NCBI GenBank assembly: GCA_002946415.1 | Contig: NJPS01000046.1 | Coordinates: 1,364,001 to 1,428,000, forward strand | DNA from: Rutstroemia sp. NJR-2017a BVV2 | Taxonomy: Eukaryota > Ascomycota > Leotiomycetes > Helotiales > Rutstroemiaceae | Direction of reading: 5' to 3' | DNA length: 64,000 bases | In this document: positions 13,026-26,178 of the stretch, piece after piece | How the letters are laid out: each line of letters starts with the position of its first letter | Numbering within the stretch: the first letter of the stretch is position 1 | The notes under the pieces: model-generated | What the model was told of the DNA's origin: nothing | Seen by the model: only the letters and a program-made list of their open reading frames with translations | Database searches by the model: none | Position numbers and translations under genes: made by a program

Positions 13026-13070
13026 TATGCTATGCTATGCTATGCTATGCTATGCTATGCTATGCTATGC
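13026..13070. repeat. (TATGC)9 pentanucleotide microsatellite
   Basis: Nine perfect head-to-tail copies of TATGC, with a degenerate copy (TATGT) just before. Five-base units shift frame, so neighbouring frames are not evidence of coding. Confidence 0.95.
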
Positions 13071-16000
13071 AACAGCCCATTCCGTCTACGAAGGAAGTCA
13101 ACGTTTGGAATATGCCGGTCCAGTTTCTGTTAGTAGTATTCCTTGAAGTGGGATGTGTCGGCGGTGAGACACCGACGGTGGAGTGGGTTGGGGTCAAAAT
13201 CTGGTTCTGCAGAAGACCTAGAAGCCCCAGAAATGTCGATCGTATCCCCTGCTGTGATAATTATTGGGGTTTCTGGAAAGTTCTCGGGGGGCAATGGAAA
13301 AATCTTTGAAAGAGGATCGTTTGTGGCAAATGAGGAAGGAAGCATCGTGAAGAACTGCCTTTTTCAGGTTCAGGTTTGATCCATCATACTGACCCTACAG
13401 TTCAGTAGACTATGCCAGAATACTGCCGAATTTGTTTTACAAGACATCATAATCTTTCTGTGTATTGACGTCAGGTCTAGCTTTGGAGGGTAAATTTAGG
13501 TAGTTTCTAGAAATGAGGCACCGCCTGCACCCCAAAATATTGTGGCAGCAGTAAGAATTCAATATAGTAATTCGACTTACTGGCATAACACATCTGCAAT
13601 TGGTGCTTTATGGCTGCTGCGTAGCGCTCACAACTCCTATCCGCGGTGGCGGGTAGAGATTCCGAGCCGGATCGATACCAAAGACACCCTCTACTAAGTA
13701 CTAGCTGACGGTTGTAAGGTAAGCCTGTCTCATGTTGATGAATTGCTGCTCTAGTGCCTCAATACTTTGGAATCTGGCTTCGGTGAGTGGAAGGCTGGAA
13801 GCGCGTTGTGCAAGTACGCTATCACAGGTGACCACAGGAGGAAGCGGAGTGAAGAACACTGCAGCGCAGCCCATGCAATAACGGCACGGCAGATCTCAAG
13901 ATGGAAAGGCTTACGGTACACACGTAAACAATGAGTTGATGATGCTGGTCCAGTAAGAGTCCCCTAGGACCAGGACTTTGTTTACCCCCACGATGGTAAG
14001 GAATGCAACTCTGAATGGGATTTCAGCGACCAGTAACAATAAGATCAGATCTTCTGTTTTGGTGCATATGATCATATAGTTCTCGGATCAACCCGTTGAA
14101 GATATCTTGAGTTGCGCAAGATGTTGTACTGGATGCTACAAAAGCTGGGTTCAGCATGTCGAGATATCAGCGCGAGGCTAAAGTGTCCTTTTATTTCAAC
14201 AATCCATAAGACAGAGAATAGGCTTGCAGCATCATGTTGGATAAAACTTCTAAAAGCGCTTACTTTGACTGAAGTGAAATTGCAGAGTTTCTCGTTTCAG
14301 GAGTAATGAAAACGGTTCTATTGAATCAGCCCAGGCGCTGGGAACTGCGCCAAACAATAAAACGACTGCAATGCTATGCACTTGCTGAGTCCTCATCGGT
14401 CCGACACTTATGTCCGTATGACAAGAAAACAAACAACGGTCATGATTGGTGTTCATGATTGATGCTATGATATCCCGCGTACTTCCCATCATTCTGGTAG
14501 TGCATCTTGTCACTAGATGTGATTCTGTAGCTTGTTGAATGTACCATGGCAGCCATATTGAAGATATACATGATGAGTACATATTTGCTTCATGCGCGCT
14601 GTAAAGGGAAAACACGGGAGACATGCAAAGCGGCATACGAGGATGATAACTGCCGAAATGAAATCTCTATCGTCGTGATAAGCACAACGTCTCAGTCATC
14701 TCGCGATTTTGAATATCTTTTACTTCTTGCAAACACCCAGATAAAATACGGACCTGTTATGTCTTCAAAGAACTGGTGAGGAGTCCGCATATGTACCAAC
14801 AACACTTGTATGCTCCAGCAAACTCACGTCCTTACTGAGTGAGATATAGGCATGGGATCTTTGTCTGATGCCACTTACGGCAGCTAAGCAATAAAAATAT
14901 GCCAGAAACAGATAAGTTACACGAACAAGAACACAAATCTGGCCACTAGCGTCAAGATTGGCACTTATTGTATTGAGAGTGATAAACTGAGTCAGGGAAT
15001 TAATAAGGAGACCGTTGGAGGAGAGGCATGATTTACCTAGCAACCATTTGAAAGAAAATCGAGAAAAAGCATTGATTTCCCAGCAAGCCATACGACCCAT
15101 ACTTCTCCTGAGAGCAGGCCCTTGAACGCGACTTCATGATTCCGATAGAGTTCATATCTGATTTGAAAGCAAGATATGCTATCCGTAGGTCCGTACAATG
15201 CGAATAAAACCCCTCTCTTCCAAGCTTCTAGTAGAACACCATCTTGCTGTATACCTCCGTTATCCTCCAATGGTAAAATCAGATGACTGCCACTGTATGC
15301 GCACTAGCGAACTATCGGCATATTTGGAAACATCCTTGTCGCCCTCACTAGTAAAGTATAATTGAATGTCCCCAAATGAGTAGCACACCCACACACCCAC
15401 ACGCACCCATGCTGGTATGTCTACGAAGTACATAGAATTGTGCCCAAAAATGGGCCAGATGTGGGCCGAGGGGTCGCGACCAGTTGAATTAAATGTACTT
15501 GGTGGTGCAAAATGAGCGATTGGCAGACCCTAGAAAAGACATGTGAAAATCGATCCACCTGATTTCTCTCTGCAAGATGGATTCCACATTCCACTGGACG
15601 TTGTCGTCCACTTTTCCAAATTGAAGAAATATGAAAATCCATAAGCTGCCAGCATGGAAAACCCCCAAGTTGCCGGTGCATGGGGCCCCTTCAGGAAATG
15701 GCAGCTGTAGCACGCCGTAGCGAGGTCTATAGGATCGCCTGCTAAGCGCCACAGGTGCTGGGATATCGTGCGCCGTCTCTCCAGGTAGGGTGGTACCTCC
15801 GGGGTCATGATACAATGGTCGCCACGGCCAAATTTGAAGATAGAGATTAAGTATCTTTTGAGGAGCTCGACGATTAACGTCGAACGCTACACGGGGAGAT
15901 AAAGCGGCATGTAAAACCAAGCTGTGACACACCATCTCTTCTCCAGTCGAGGGGAGCATGAACTCCACCGAGGCTCGTTTTGGGCTGCGCGTCTCTTCCC

Positions 16001-17882
16001 CATATCATCAGTCTGAAAGTCTTTCCGTGCCCTATTGGAATGAGCCCAGCATCTCAGCATCCGGCAAGGGCTTCGGGAATGAAATAGCGGAGACAACGGC
16101 CCCACGGAAGGAGTTCGTCCATCCACTATTTAAGATGATTACTGTGTGGGATGGGTGTCAGGGTGTCCAGGATGCTCAACGGTTGGACAGTGCGAACGGC
16201 CGTCGGCAGGACCCTAGACATCTACCCGAGCTTGACGGACGATCCGGCGGGATTAAAGTTGGGAAAAGGTGCAGAGGCAGAAACGAGGTGTACGACCCAG
16301 CTAGGTAGGCGGTGAGCTGTACTGTTTGAGGATATACGCATAGCTAGGCCCACGCATAGCTCGGGGCGATCCTAGAATTCGCGGTCTTGGGAATAGTCGA
16401 TGACATCTGAAGATATTTCGCCCCTCGTATAATTCGCGTCCAGCGAGGGTCGGATGTAAATGGATAAATTACGAGCCGATATCTTTGAACGACTGACGTA
16501 GAATGGAAATTGGCTTGCCAATCCCTGTTTGAGTACCTTGTCCTAACTGGCCTTGAGTTCAATCTCATTAAAGCTTTAAGATGATCAATAGACCATCCTT
16601 GATCTGCGTTAGTCATTCAGTCTCAAGTATTGATCGAGAACTGCTGGTCGGAGAGTACTCGTAAAGCAAGCTTGGTCAACCTGCATTGTAGCAAGACTCC
16701 TGGATTTGTTTCGTTTGGACTCTGGGCCGGCACCGAAGTACAAGAACGAATTCATTGGCTGGTGTCCATTACTTGCCCGCAACCGAGGCCCATATAAGGA
16801 CTGAAGAGAGATACACTAAATATATTCAATAAAATCAAGGTCAGATATGGCCTTCTCCCACTGGAGTGGACTGCGTCTACCGTTATTGCAAATATAGCAT
16901 TCGTTTTCTCTGCCAGCTCGGCTACCGCAAAGTATTGAATGTGGTATTTAGGTAAGACCCAGTTGCTAAAATTACACTGCTATATACAGATTTCTTGTGG
17001 GGAAGCATCATCGGCCAATAAATGACCAGAATGGAAAGATTCTCGAAGTTGCTAATATCGTCTGCTCTTGCTCGGCGGGGCATCTCGGAAATGTTGTCTA
17101 AAGAGAGGCAGAAAACCAGATGTGGATAACTTGGATTACTACATCTCATATGTTCTGTCAAGGCCGAACGCCAGACATCAGATTAGACTTCGGAGGGGTT
17201 GCGATGCATGCTATACCGACTGCATGTCCCTTTTTGGGCTTCCTGGACTCGCGAGTACACGCCAAGCTTGGTGTGATGATGACGAAAGGGACATATACCA
17301 AGAAGTTCCGGCTCTCACTGTTGCAACAGAATGCATGATAGAGACTGGCCATTTCGTCATCAGGGGGAGGGGGCCACGTTTGAAGAAGCGCCTGCACAAC
17401 GAGAATTAGAAAAGCGCGCTGTGCAGGGAACCAGCATGAGCCCTACCCCTGAGTCAGGTCCCTATATGACCTCTCATATTACATGATACTGTACGCGTTT
17501 GTCCACAGCAATCAGTTCTTATGTACGAAAGTATCCTCCACCAGGACCGCAATCTCGGAACTGTGTCCGAGCCGGCTCTTACCACCATTACACGTCGTCG
17601 CCTAGGCAGGAGGGTAGGGGAATGTTAATGCTGTAATATTTCCTGACGCTTATTGTGAGAATCGCTTGGCTTGTGTAACTGTTCATGCAGGGCAGATCGC
17701 TGGTAACAGTATTCAGATCTCGCATTCTGACATGCGGAGGAGAAAGCAAAATTAAATGGCATGACCATGCGTATGCCTTTTGGCGACTGGGAAGCGAGGG
17801 GATCCTTGGAGATCCTGTCAGACTGTCTGATTGTCATTAGCCGTAAATTTCAAGCTTTCTGTGGCTAAATTCCTCTGGTGGG

Positions 17883-17903
17883 CCTGGGTCCTGGGTCCTG
17901 GGA
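17883..17903. repeat. Seven-base tandem repeat CCTGGGT x3
   Basis: Three adjacent units of CCTGGGT, the last with one change, in the large intergenic stretch. Small simple-sequence array without visible function. Confidence 0.75.
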
Positions 17904-18464
17904 CACAGTCTCGGAACAAAAATTGATGAATGAACCGAACGTGCAAGTGGCACTCATTAATGCTCTGCGTGCGGCTCGTGGCGTGTCTACGGAGTATTTG
18001 CATGAGGATGGTTTTGCTCTGCATGATTAGTCGTGCATCTGAAGAAGTCGACCTTGGAGTGATCTGTGCAGCGGAAGGACGACCACGAGCCACACACGAT
18101 AAGGCTTGAGCCCTGCAATTGCTTCTCTAGTGCTTCGAGATACCTTGCCCGTTCGTCGCCAACTTGGGTGCCGACTCCCGAGAGTAGCCAAAACAGACAG
18201 AGTGGCCGAAAGCAGACGAGCTGAATTGACATGTTAGGCACCAAGGCTCGATAGTTATAGTTCGCAAGCTTCTCGAAAACGGCCTTTGGTATGACTGTCT
18301 TGCCTATTAAAAGAACGGAAATCAGTGGAGCCTCAAGGCATACCAAGTCCTTGGTTGTGAAGCCAAATGGCAGGCTGTCTGAGCTTGAATAGACAGCGGC
18401 GAGTGGAGGGCCCGTCCAACGTTCTTCCGAGCAGTGGCCAGAATAGAACGCCCTTGCGAAAGTT

Positions 18465-18492
18465 GGACGGCGGACGGCGGACGGCGGACGGC
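18465..18492. repeat. Seven-base tandem repeat GGACGGC x4
   Basis: Four perfect adjacent copies of GGACGGC in the large intergenic stretch. On the minus strand it lies at the start of a 169-codon frame that I do not accept as a gene. Confidence 0.9.
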
Positions 18493-21400
18493 TCAATTCT
18501 CACTCGTCTTCACTGAGTAATTGATTGATCATCCAACATTTTCACCCAATCCCCTTGACATGATCCATTTGCCATCTCCATCTTCATCACGGAAACGGTC
18601 CCGGATAAATAATGCATGCATCGTTCACACGGTTATCCCTGTAGTAATCACAGCAAGCCACTAACAGCTCTTCGCACAGACTCACAATTGGGTCGCGGTC
18701 GCGTACAGCAGCGCTCGAATAGTGAAAACTCGATAACTCACCATCACCACCGTACCTGCATGCATGCGCCTTTCCGCTGGTGGAGAAGCACAATATCGCC
18801 AATGCTGTCTGCGACTGCGAGCGGCCCACGGGCGAATCCCGTACAGCTAGCTATCTGCTGCATCTTTCCGTATCTTAGATGCACGGTATCGGCTGGATGT
18901 CCGCCCTCAGCCACAAGTCACATCAGCAGAGCGACCGAGCATGGTTGTCCTCCAATGTCAATCACGACAAGCACCATGCATTCCATGCACCGCATCCCTT
19001 GGACGAGCTGGCAACCTTCCAAAAAGTTTCCATTTCCGAGAACATAGAACTGACAGGGTACAGACCAAACGTTCTAGGCCAATTCTCTGAGCGCCCCCCA
19101 GTCGCCATCAATTTAGCCAAGGTAGAGGCAGCATCTCATTTCGATTCTCCAACGCGCCTATCATATCATCACATCTCCGATAACTCTTTCGAAGGCCAAT
19201 CTGACCATCCTGGACCTTTCGCCAGGGTTGCCGACTGCTTCAATAAACGCTGTGCATGCTGCATCAAATTTAAGGTCCCAACAAGGATCGCTCGGGAGTT
19301 CTGGATAAATTCTGTATCGAATTGTATCAGATATTGCCTCTGAGCTTCGTTGACTCGTTTTACTACAACGCTTTTGCTACAGCACTTACATAGCAGTCCG
19401 GCCAAGTGTTGTGTAAGCGCAGGCAATGTGGAATCCAGTGGACGAAGGGGACTCTTATTGCTCGCCAGTTATGAAATTCGAGGTCATTGAAGGTAATTCT
19501 CCGGTATCACAATGCTAAATCTTATTATTGCCCCTGGAAAACAGTCACCAGCCACAAAACCCGGGTCGTGAGCGGGCACTATCAGCTTCTCCGAGGTTTG
19601 AACGGACGGTTGTAAAAAGGTTTTCTTGGGGGAATAAGGTAGAGCTTGATGGACGTTACATATCATGATTAGGTTATCGTTGCATGGCATTGACATTGAC
19701 AGTGTGGCAGCAGCATCCTTAGAAAGTAGGCAAGCCGAGACGACAAATGTACCCACAGATGCCGTCAAATATGCGGTACGCAAGTACACACGAGGGAATC
19801 TTGGATCAGCCTCGCAGGTTTAGCGACGAGACGATCTACCTTGTGTACATGACGAGTCTCGCTCGCGGCGTCGAAGTACCGTACCGGGAGGGAGGCCCCC
19901 TTCCTTCGATCATTCATCTCACAGTCTCCGGGGTGGGGGGCATGGGTCTGGAAAAGGACGAACCGAACAGGCCTGCAGCGGCGCTTCGTCCATGTTCCCA
20001 ATTTTCTACTCGCATTTAGAAATTCCAGAGGGACCTGGGGCCCGGTCATCTTGATTTCTCGAATGGCTGTGTCAGGGAACGAGGCGAGGAAATCCAAGCT
20101 CATCATCATCGAATTAAATATCAAATTCGGCAGCGGGCAACATAAACGCATATTCGTCTCCAAACCTCTAACCACCACCACATTTTTACCTGCTTCATCT
20201 CATCCCATCTTCCCATCTTCAACCGTTGCTGAGTCGTGCTTGCACTTAGCCACATGCGTGTATCTTCCCACAGCTGCGTTCTAATCGTCCAATAACCCTA
20301 CCCTCGCCTATAGGTAAATCTTTGAAACTCAGTACGATACCTCTCATTGAACCCGGCATTAATTGACACCCTTTCTGTTAATCCTCGAGTCCGGAAGTGC
20401 ACCAGAAATTTACCATCTGGGCCAAGTTGCAAAAACAGCACCAAGATCGTTGGTAGGAGGCGACACACAAATTCACAGTCGCAACTACCTCCCCAGGACA
20501 AGACTTCTGAACCAAGATACTTCTTGCAAACCACGCACTTTCCATCGAAACTTATTCTGGATCGAAGGTACCTTGCGTTCGACTTTTTCTATCCAACGGG
20601 TGGTTCATCGTTTGATCTCTCACTCCAGACGTTTTTCTAACGTATTCATTCGGTCATACTTATTTTTTCCCTCCCACCAACATCATTGGTACAACCAAAT
20701 CGGATCCGATACAAAGCCAAATCACTCTACATACAGTAAGAGATAGTACTTACTTTGAGGAGCGTCTTCCAAAGTGATTCACTTACTTTGGCTATTAGTA
20801 GAGCACTACAGGGAGACGGTCTCGTCCCTGCGTTCCTTATCCGCGCCGTTCTTTCGCCCCAACAGAGTACCGAACTTTGCTGCATCTTCATCGACCAATC
20901 AGAGCTGCTTTACCATCTTACTCACCCATCAATACATCAGTCGCATATTGCTTTCTGCCTGAGATTCGAACTCTTTCTCGCTCCTCCTCCAATACACGAA
21001 CACTGGACTTTCAGCGTCTATCTACGGCTGTGCTTAAACCGAACCGGACTCTGTGCAAGAGTCTGTATACGCTCCTTCCCAGCAGCATTATTGTTATCAT
21101 ACTGGAATTTCTGGGCTCGAATTTGAAAGAGTTAATCTGAACTGTCAGAAATTTCCGGTTCAATATCACTGACGATCATCGAGCACTTGGAGTAGACACA
21201 TTGGGGACCCCATAACCTATTTGACACAAGAGCCACAGCCATTAGACTGCCCCCTTCTTGGCGCCATTGCCTCGTCGACACTCACTTCAACCGGGGTTTT
21301 TGCTTCTTTGGTTAGCATACGCTATAATAACAACCGGAAGTTCGAGACGAAACTTACCCGGTCTTATTACCAGTCCAAGTCCTCTAGGCGGAATTCCCAC

Positions 21401-21647
21401 CCCACAAAAGTATTCATATGAACATTACATTGGTATACCTCCAGCTCGAAGGGATTTCAAACTCTTGAACTCATGCGCCCTGTTCTTACAACCCTGGCCA
21501 GTTCAGTTCTGGTTCTGTCTACATTACTCGAGCCTTTACACCTTACACCAGAGCAATAATACTACAGCCAAGACTCAAAGCAAGCAATAGAGCCAGGTCG
21601 GGGAGATCGAGGACCAGCTGTAGATAATTCAGGTCGTAACTCGAATC

Positions 21648-23373
21648 ATGTCCGGAATACCAGTGAACGACTACGCGCAGGCGCAATATGCGCAAGTTCC
21701 GAGTTTGCGAAGGTACGTCTTGTTCACGGTCCGACAGACTCCCGATGATTTGTATACCTCTTGAACGGAACTGACTTTGTGGTTTTAAAGCAACGACTGC
21801 GAGCTTATCGTCAGGCAACAACCTATCTACTCAAGAGTGGAAGTAGGTAAGGATAAAGGTAGGCTGCATTGAGTTTCTCATCACTTAACATTCTCTAATC
21901 CACTCGCAGACCGCAAACCCGTCGATCCTCCACCCATTGTTCAATTAAAAATTCACGCAAGAACGGATCCCGACCGGAACTACCTTCAAAGTAGGCCTCG
22001 CCCACATGCTATCGTTTCCATTGCTGACGCGAAGTTTCCTAGGCCCATACTTCTTTGTATCATGCAGTCTGATAGAATCATCGAATGCCGGAGCTGGCAG
22101 TGGCGCTCCAGCAAATTCAGGATCTTTACTGGGAGGCACCATAGTGTCATCTTTGCATCGACTAAAGGATCCAGAGACTCAACAGGACGGTGCTTACTTT
22201 GTATTCGGCGACTTGTCAGTCAAGGCCGAAGGCACCTTTAAACTGCAGTTCAACCTCTTTGAATTGCGTGGGGACGAGTACCAGCATATGACATCCGTTG
22301 AGTCCAAGGATTTCCTGGTCCACTCCACGAAGACTTTTCCGGGTATGAACGAATCTACTAAGCTAACGAGAGCGTTTGGTGAGCAAGGCGTTCGGTTAAG
22401 GATCCGCAAGGAACCTCGATCATTGTTGAGAAAACGAGGGCCAGCGTCCGATGATTATCAGCCTAGGCAATACACCAAAAAAATGAAAGGGCAGGAGAGT
22501 GACACTGGGTCTCGCCCCATTAACAAGTATGAAGAAAAGGAAATTTCAAATCCCACGCAATCGATGCATAAAGAGACATTTGATCGACCTTCAAGAACGC
22601 AACAAGGGCAACTGAGACGACAATATACTCAACTTCCCTCTTCATCGCTCAACTCCTACGTTGAAGCATCCCAAAACAAGCAAGAAAGAATTGGCTCTGA
22701 TCTTAGCCAACAACAGACATCACAACAGAGTCCCAGCTTCGGCAATGAGTCGCTTGATAACTATGAATGGCCAAGGAGACAGTACGCTGAAATGCAAGGA
22801 CCTACTTTTCCAAACCAACACTTCCCTCAACAAACCCAGTTGCAAAACTATGACTACAGCAGTTCAAACTATGCTCAGTCTCCACAACTTTTAACCACTC
22901 CCGTTCGAGATCAATTTTTCGCATCCCGATTGTCAAGCACCCACCTAGAGTCTCCGCAGCCTGACAATTCTCATTTCGAGCTCCATAGTCAGCGTTCTCC
23001 GCCGAACTTCTATCCACAACATCCAAATCCTCAGTACGGACGAGGGATGCAATCTTCGACACCTGTTGCTGCGGGTCCTTCACCAACTCAGAGACATTCT
23101 GTCAACTACCAGAATGTTATGTATACATCCAGGTCGCAGCTCGTAGGTGCTGGTGTAACGAGTACGCCATTGCCATCATCAGTATTAGTCAGAGGTAATA
23201 TGTCCTCGGACTACATGACGTATGGACGGAGAGAGGATTTCGATACGTTGCAAGGCCAGGCCCTGGGCATGCCCGATTTTTCAGAGCAACTTCCGGAGAG
23301 TTACGCCCCTAGGAGCAGTATCAGTCACACTTCAGCTGTAACCACTACAGCTCCCGACATGGGAAACTACTAG
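21648..23373 (+). CDS. vosA: Velvet-family regulator, VosA type
   Basis: A fungal-specific transcription regulator. VosA proteins bind DNA through an NF-kappaB-like velvet domain, pair with VelB, and control spore maturation, trehalose content and stress tolerance. Four exons close in frame: 21648-21712, 21791-21858, 21910-21990 and 22043-23373, about 514 aa. The velvet domain spans roughly residues 22-200: ELIVRQQP, then DRKPVDPPPIVQLKI, YLQSPYFFVSCSL, GTIVSSLHRLKD, YFVFGDLSVKAEGTFKL, KTFPGM and GVRLRIRKEP. The SSLHRLKD/FGDLSVK blocks and the RIRKEP end resemble VosA more than VeA or VelC. Residues 200-514 are Gln/Ser/Pro-rich and probably disordered. The start gives a short N-terminal tail before the domain, as usual in this subgroup. 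A velvet gene is commonly under developmental and light control; nothing in the sequence proves that here. VelC is the main alternative. Confidence 0.9.
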
Positions 23374-26178
23374 TCGTCAGATAAACGGCCCAGGTTAAAG
23401 GAGCTCAAACCATTTAGAGCCTACCTAGGACTTTATTTCATTGCTTTGGTCCTTGAGAGACCAGCGACGATCCTTACTTTCTTCTTTGCGAATCAATTTT
23501 CCGCTGCAGTTATTTCCTATCAAGTGCTTTCCTATGTTGAAAATCGGCTCATTTCATGGCCACAAGGGGTTTTTTTACTTTTCCTTTGTTCCGGATTGGT
23601 TACATGAGGCAGGCAAGGGCTTGGATGCACATACCTCATATTGTATGGCTTAGCTTTACGGCGTTAGGGACAAGCAGGTATGCATGCATTCGGCATACAA
23701 TTCTTCAGAACATCAATTTCATTTCCTTTGCTGTCATTCGATTCTTCGATTCCATTTTCCTGTAGAAAGCTTTTTTAATCGCAAAGGAGCGAATGTCTCT
23801 TCGGGCCGGAATACCCAGGGTTGTTTTGGATCTCGCATTGGCCCGGATAGGTTTGGGAGGGTCAGGAAATTGTAATTATAAAGGAGGAAAAGTTTGGGCG
23901 GAAAGGATCACAATGCTTCATTCGAGGGGAATCGAAAGCTGGATGGGAATGGACGGCATTGGACTCGGTGTGGAGGCGGGTGGGTACGGTGGTATATAAA
24001 TAATAATTGTTGCTCTTCTTTACATAGCCCACGAGATGGCATAGCTAGCTCACATAGGCAACCCAGTTTGGTTTCAACCCGTTAAGGGTTCAGATATTTG
24101 AAAACAAGTCTTGTTTCAAATGAGTTTTAGCATCGGATTCTGTGAATAGGTCGACGTCGGATGAGAAGGTCATTGCGTTCTTTTCTCTGAGTGATATTTT
24201 ATTGCTGATACGCAAGATTCTTTTTCTGTATTAAGATTTTCTATTTTTAATATACGCAAAGGATTAAGGATTCTACTGTCCACTCGTCGCCCGTTTCTCA
24301 CGCGGCACCCTGCTGCGGCGGACAAGTCATAATTGAGGGGTAGCGAAATTCTCGGCTATGCAACCTGTAAGATTTCTATTCTTATCCCCACTACTGTACG
24401 GCTTTCTGCTGCGACAGGGTGCTGACGGTATCTGATCAGAACGGCACACATAATGTTGTCAAAAACCATGTTTGTTTGCAATGGACGCAGCTCTTTCGGC
24501 CCTGGAGGTTTAGGATGAGAGGAATAGTATCGAATGGGTTTGGATGTGTGGTAGTGCATTTAGAGTTGGCCCGCGGGGTTGTTTTACGTACATTGACGTC
24601 GGGAGATGTTTGGGCTGATCTGATGTGGAGGAGACAGAGTTGTGGGCTAGAGTAGGGCTGAGGTAATGGGCTTTTTTTTACCGGTTTAGTCTGCGCACGT
24701 CATGGCTACAGTATTCAGGAGGGTTGGTGTTAGTCAGATGCACCTTCTTTCGAAAAGGAAGAACCGGTCGCCCGGCCTCGGTTATTGATTGCTTTGTTCA
24801 ATTGAGTCTAAGTTACTCTAGAGGTAGGATAGTTTGCCGGCTAGTCAGTGCTAGGGGTTGGGTAGCATATTTCGAGTTCTCGATCGTGCGATTCGGTGCA
24901 AGGTTTGCGTTAGGGCTTGCGGTCTCTGTGCTTAATGTGCCCAACAAGGTGCTGTGAACTCGCTGTCCTGAGGTCTGGACTTGGCATTGTTGGTTGTCGT
25001 TGGCGTTGCAATTACGAGGCGAGCGCAGAGGAAACTTGATAGGGTGGAAGGGCGCTAGCTAGTACGAGTCCGTCGAGAAAACTCGGAGATGCTCGTGACT
25101 GGAGCTTGGCTGATATGTGTGAAAGTGTTTCAATTGGTGTGCTTGGAGGATACATGACCGAAATATGCCCTGGGAGAATTTCACGTGTTGTGCCGAACCG
25201 AACAGGACCTCGGATCGAGATGCGCAGACACGATTGCGGGAAGGATCTGCCGGTAAGGCTGCGCAACCAGTCGTCGAAACGCTTCACTACTAAGGCATCT
25301 CAAGCATATCCCAATACCAAGCCCTGCTAATCCTCGCTGCCTAACCTCAAGCAGGTCCACAGCACTTCTTTCGGACGATCTACTTCATGAATGTACTCAC
25401 TTAGATTATTAGTTGTGCTTTCGGAAGGAATAGTCTGTCATCTTACATCAAAAGTTGATCGTGATATATGATCGTAGTCTCCAAAGCGGACTCCGGAAAC
25501 AGCAAACACACAGCTTGAGGTTCTAACATGCTTCGGCTTGACGTCCTTACTGCGCAAAAGGATCTTCTAGATCGTGGTAGAGCGCCACTGAGCGCGTGAT
25601 GCACTCCTGTTGTTCCGGTAGCTACTGTCCCTTTCAATAAGGCTCTCAAGGACTAGCAACAATAATTGCGTTTTTCCAAAGGTGTTGGGAATAGCTGGCA
25701 TATGGAGTATTCGGAGCAGAGAGAACAAGCCGATTTCGGAAAACATGATGTGGCTGGTTACTGTTGCCAAACAAATGTCCCAAAGATCTAAGACATTGTA
25801 ATGTTTTCATTGTCCAGATATCCTTTGGGTATTATCGTCGGTCTATGATTTCTGCCCCGGAGAGATGAAACATACTTGATCCTACGGAAGAAGCTTTACC
25901 TTAACCAATCACTTCATGTTTGTCACTGAACTTACTATTCTTGAGGGCGTCTGCATGGTCATCATGGGAAATTCGATACCTAATGCCATTGAAGTTGTTT
26001 GCTTCATTTACCCCAAAGGTGCTTAACAGTAGCGAGTCTATGCACCGCCGCAGTACAGCTAACAGGCATTTATATTTGATACACATAAACGGAATGCAAA
26101 GAAGTCTCCCGAGCTTGATATGGGTAATTTTTGCTTGCTATGACTTCGCCAAATATGTACACATTGGAACCAAGAAAC
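23374..26178. other. Intergenic region between velvet gene and complex I subunit gene
   Basis: No supported gene. Frames of 60-90 codons around 24.4-25.3 kb lack any family signal. The right part holds one copy of a diverged dispersed repeat (about 25667-25866). Both flanking genes point toward this region, so it should carry two 3 prime ends. Confidence 0.5.
25667..25866 (+). repeat. Diverged dispersed repeat, copy 1
   Basis: About 200 bases align with 37828-38026 in the same orientation, nearly without gaps. In the 42-base block 25732-25773 I count 27 identities by hand, and both copies share TGTTTTCATTGTCCA followed by a region like GTATTATCGTCGG. One reading frame also gives similar peptides (QADFGKH versus QADLGQF). 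It is probably a remnant of a mobile element or duplicated gene fragment; the family is not recognised and the ends are approximate. Confidence 0.65.

Larger units (their letters stand above)
10470..21647. other. 11-kb stretch without a supported gene
   Basis: This is the largest gap in the window. It contains GGAT-type repeats near 10555-10590, a (TC)30 tract, a (TATGC)9 tract, and short tandem arrays near 17883 and 18465. Several frames of 110-170 codons exist (minus 15489-15968, minus 17987-18496, plus 18879-19343, plus 17068-17409), but none shows a family motif, and overlapping frames on the opposite strand look equally protein-like. A possible spliced minus-strand reading near 14.8-15.3 kb is described under findings. 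The last 1.3 kb probably includes the promoter and leader of the velvet gene. Base composition looks ordinary, not strongly AT-rich. Confidence 0.6.

Noticed and set aside
20955..20985. GAGATTCGAACTCT resembling a tRNA T-arm on the minus strand
   Set aside because: The stem does not pair well and no acceptor, D or anticodon arm could be placed.
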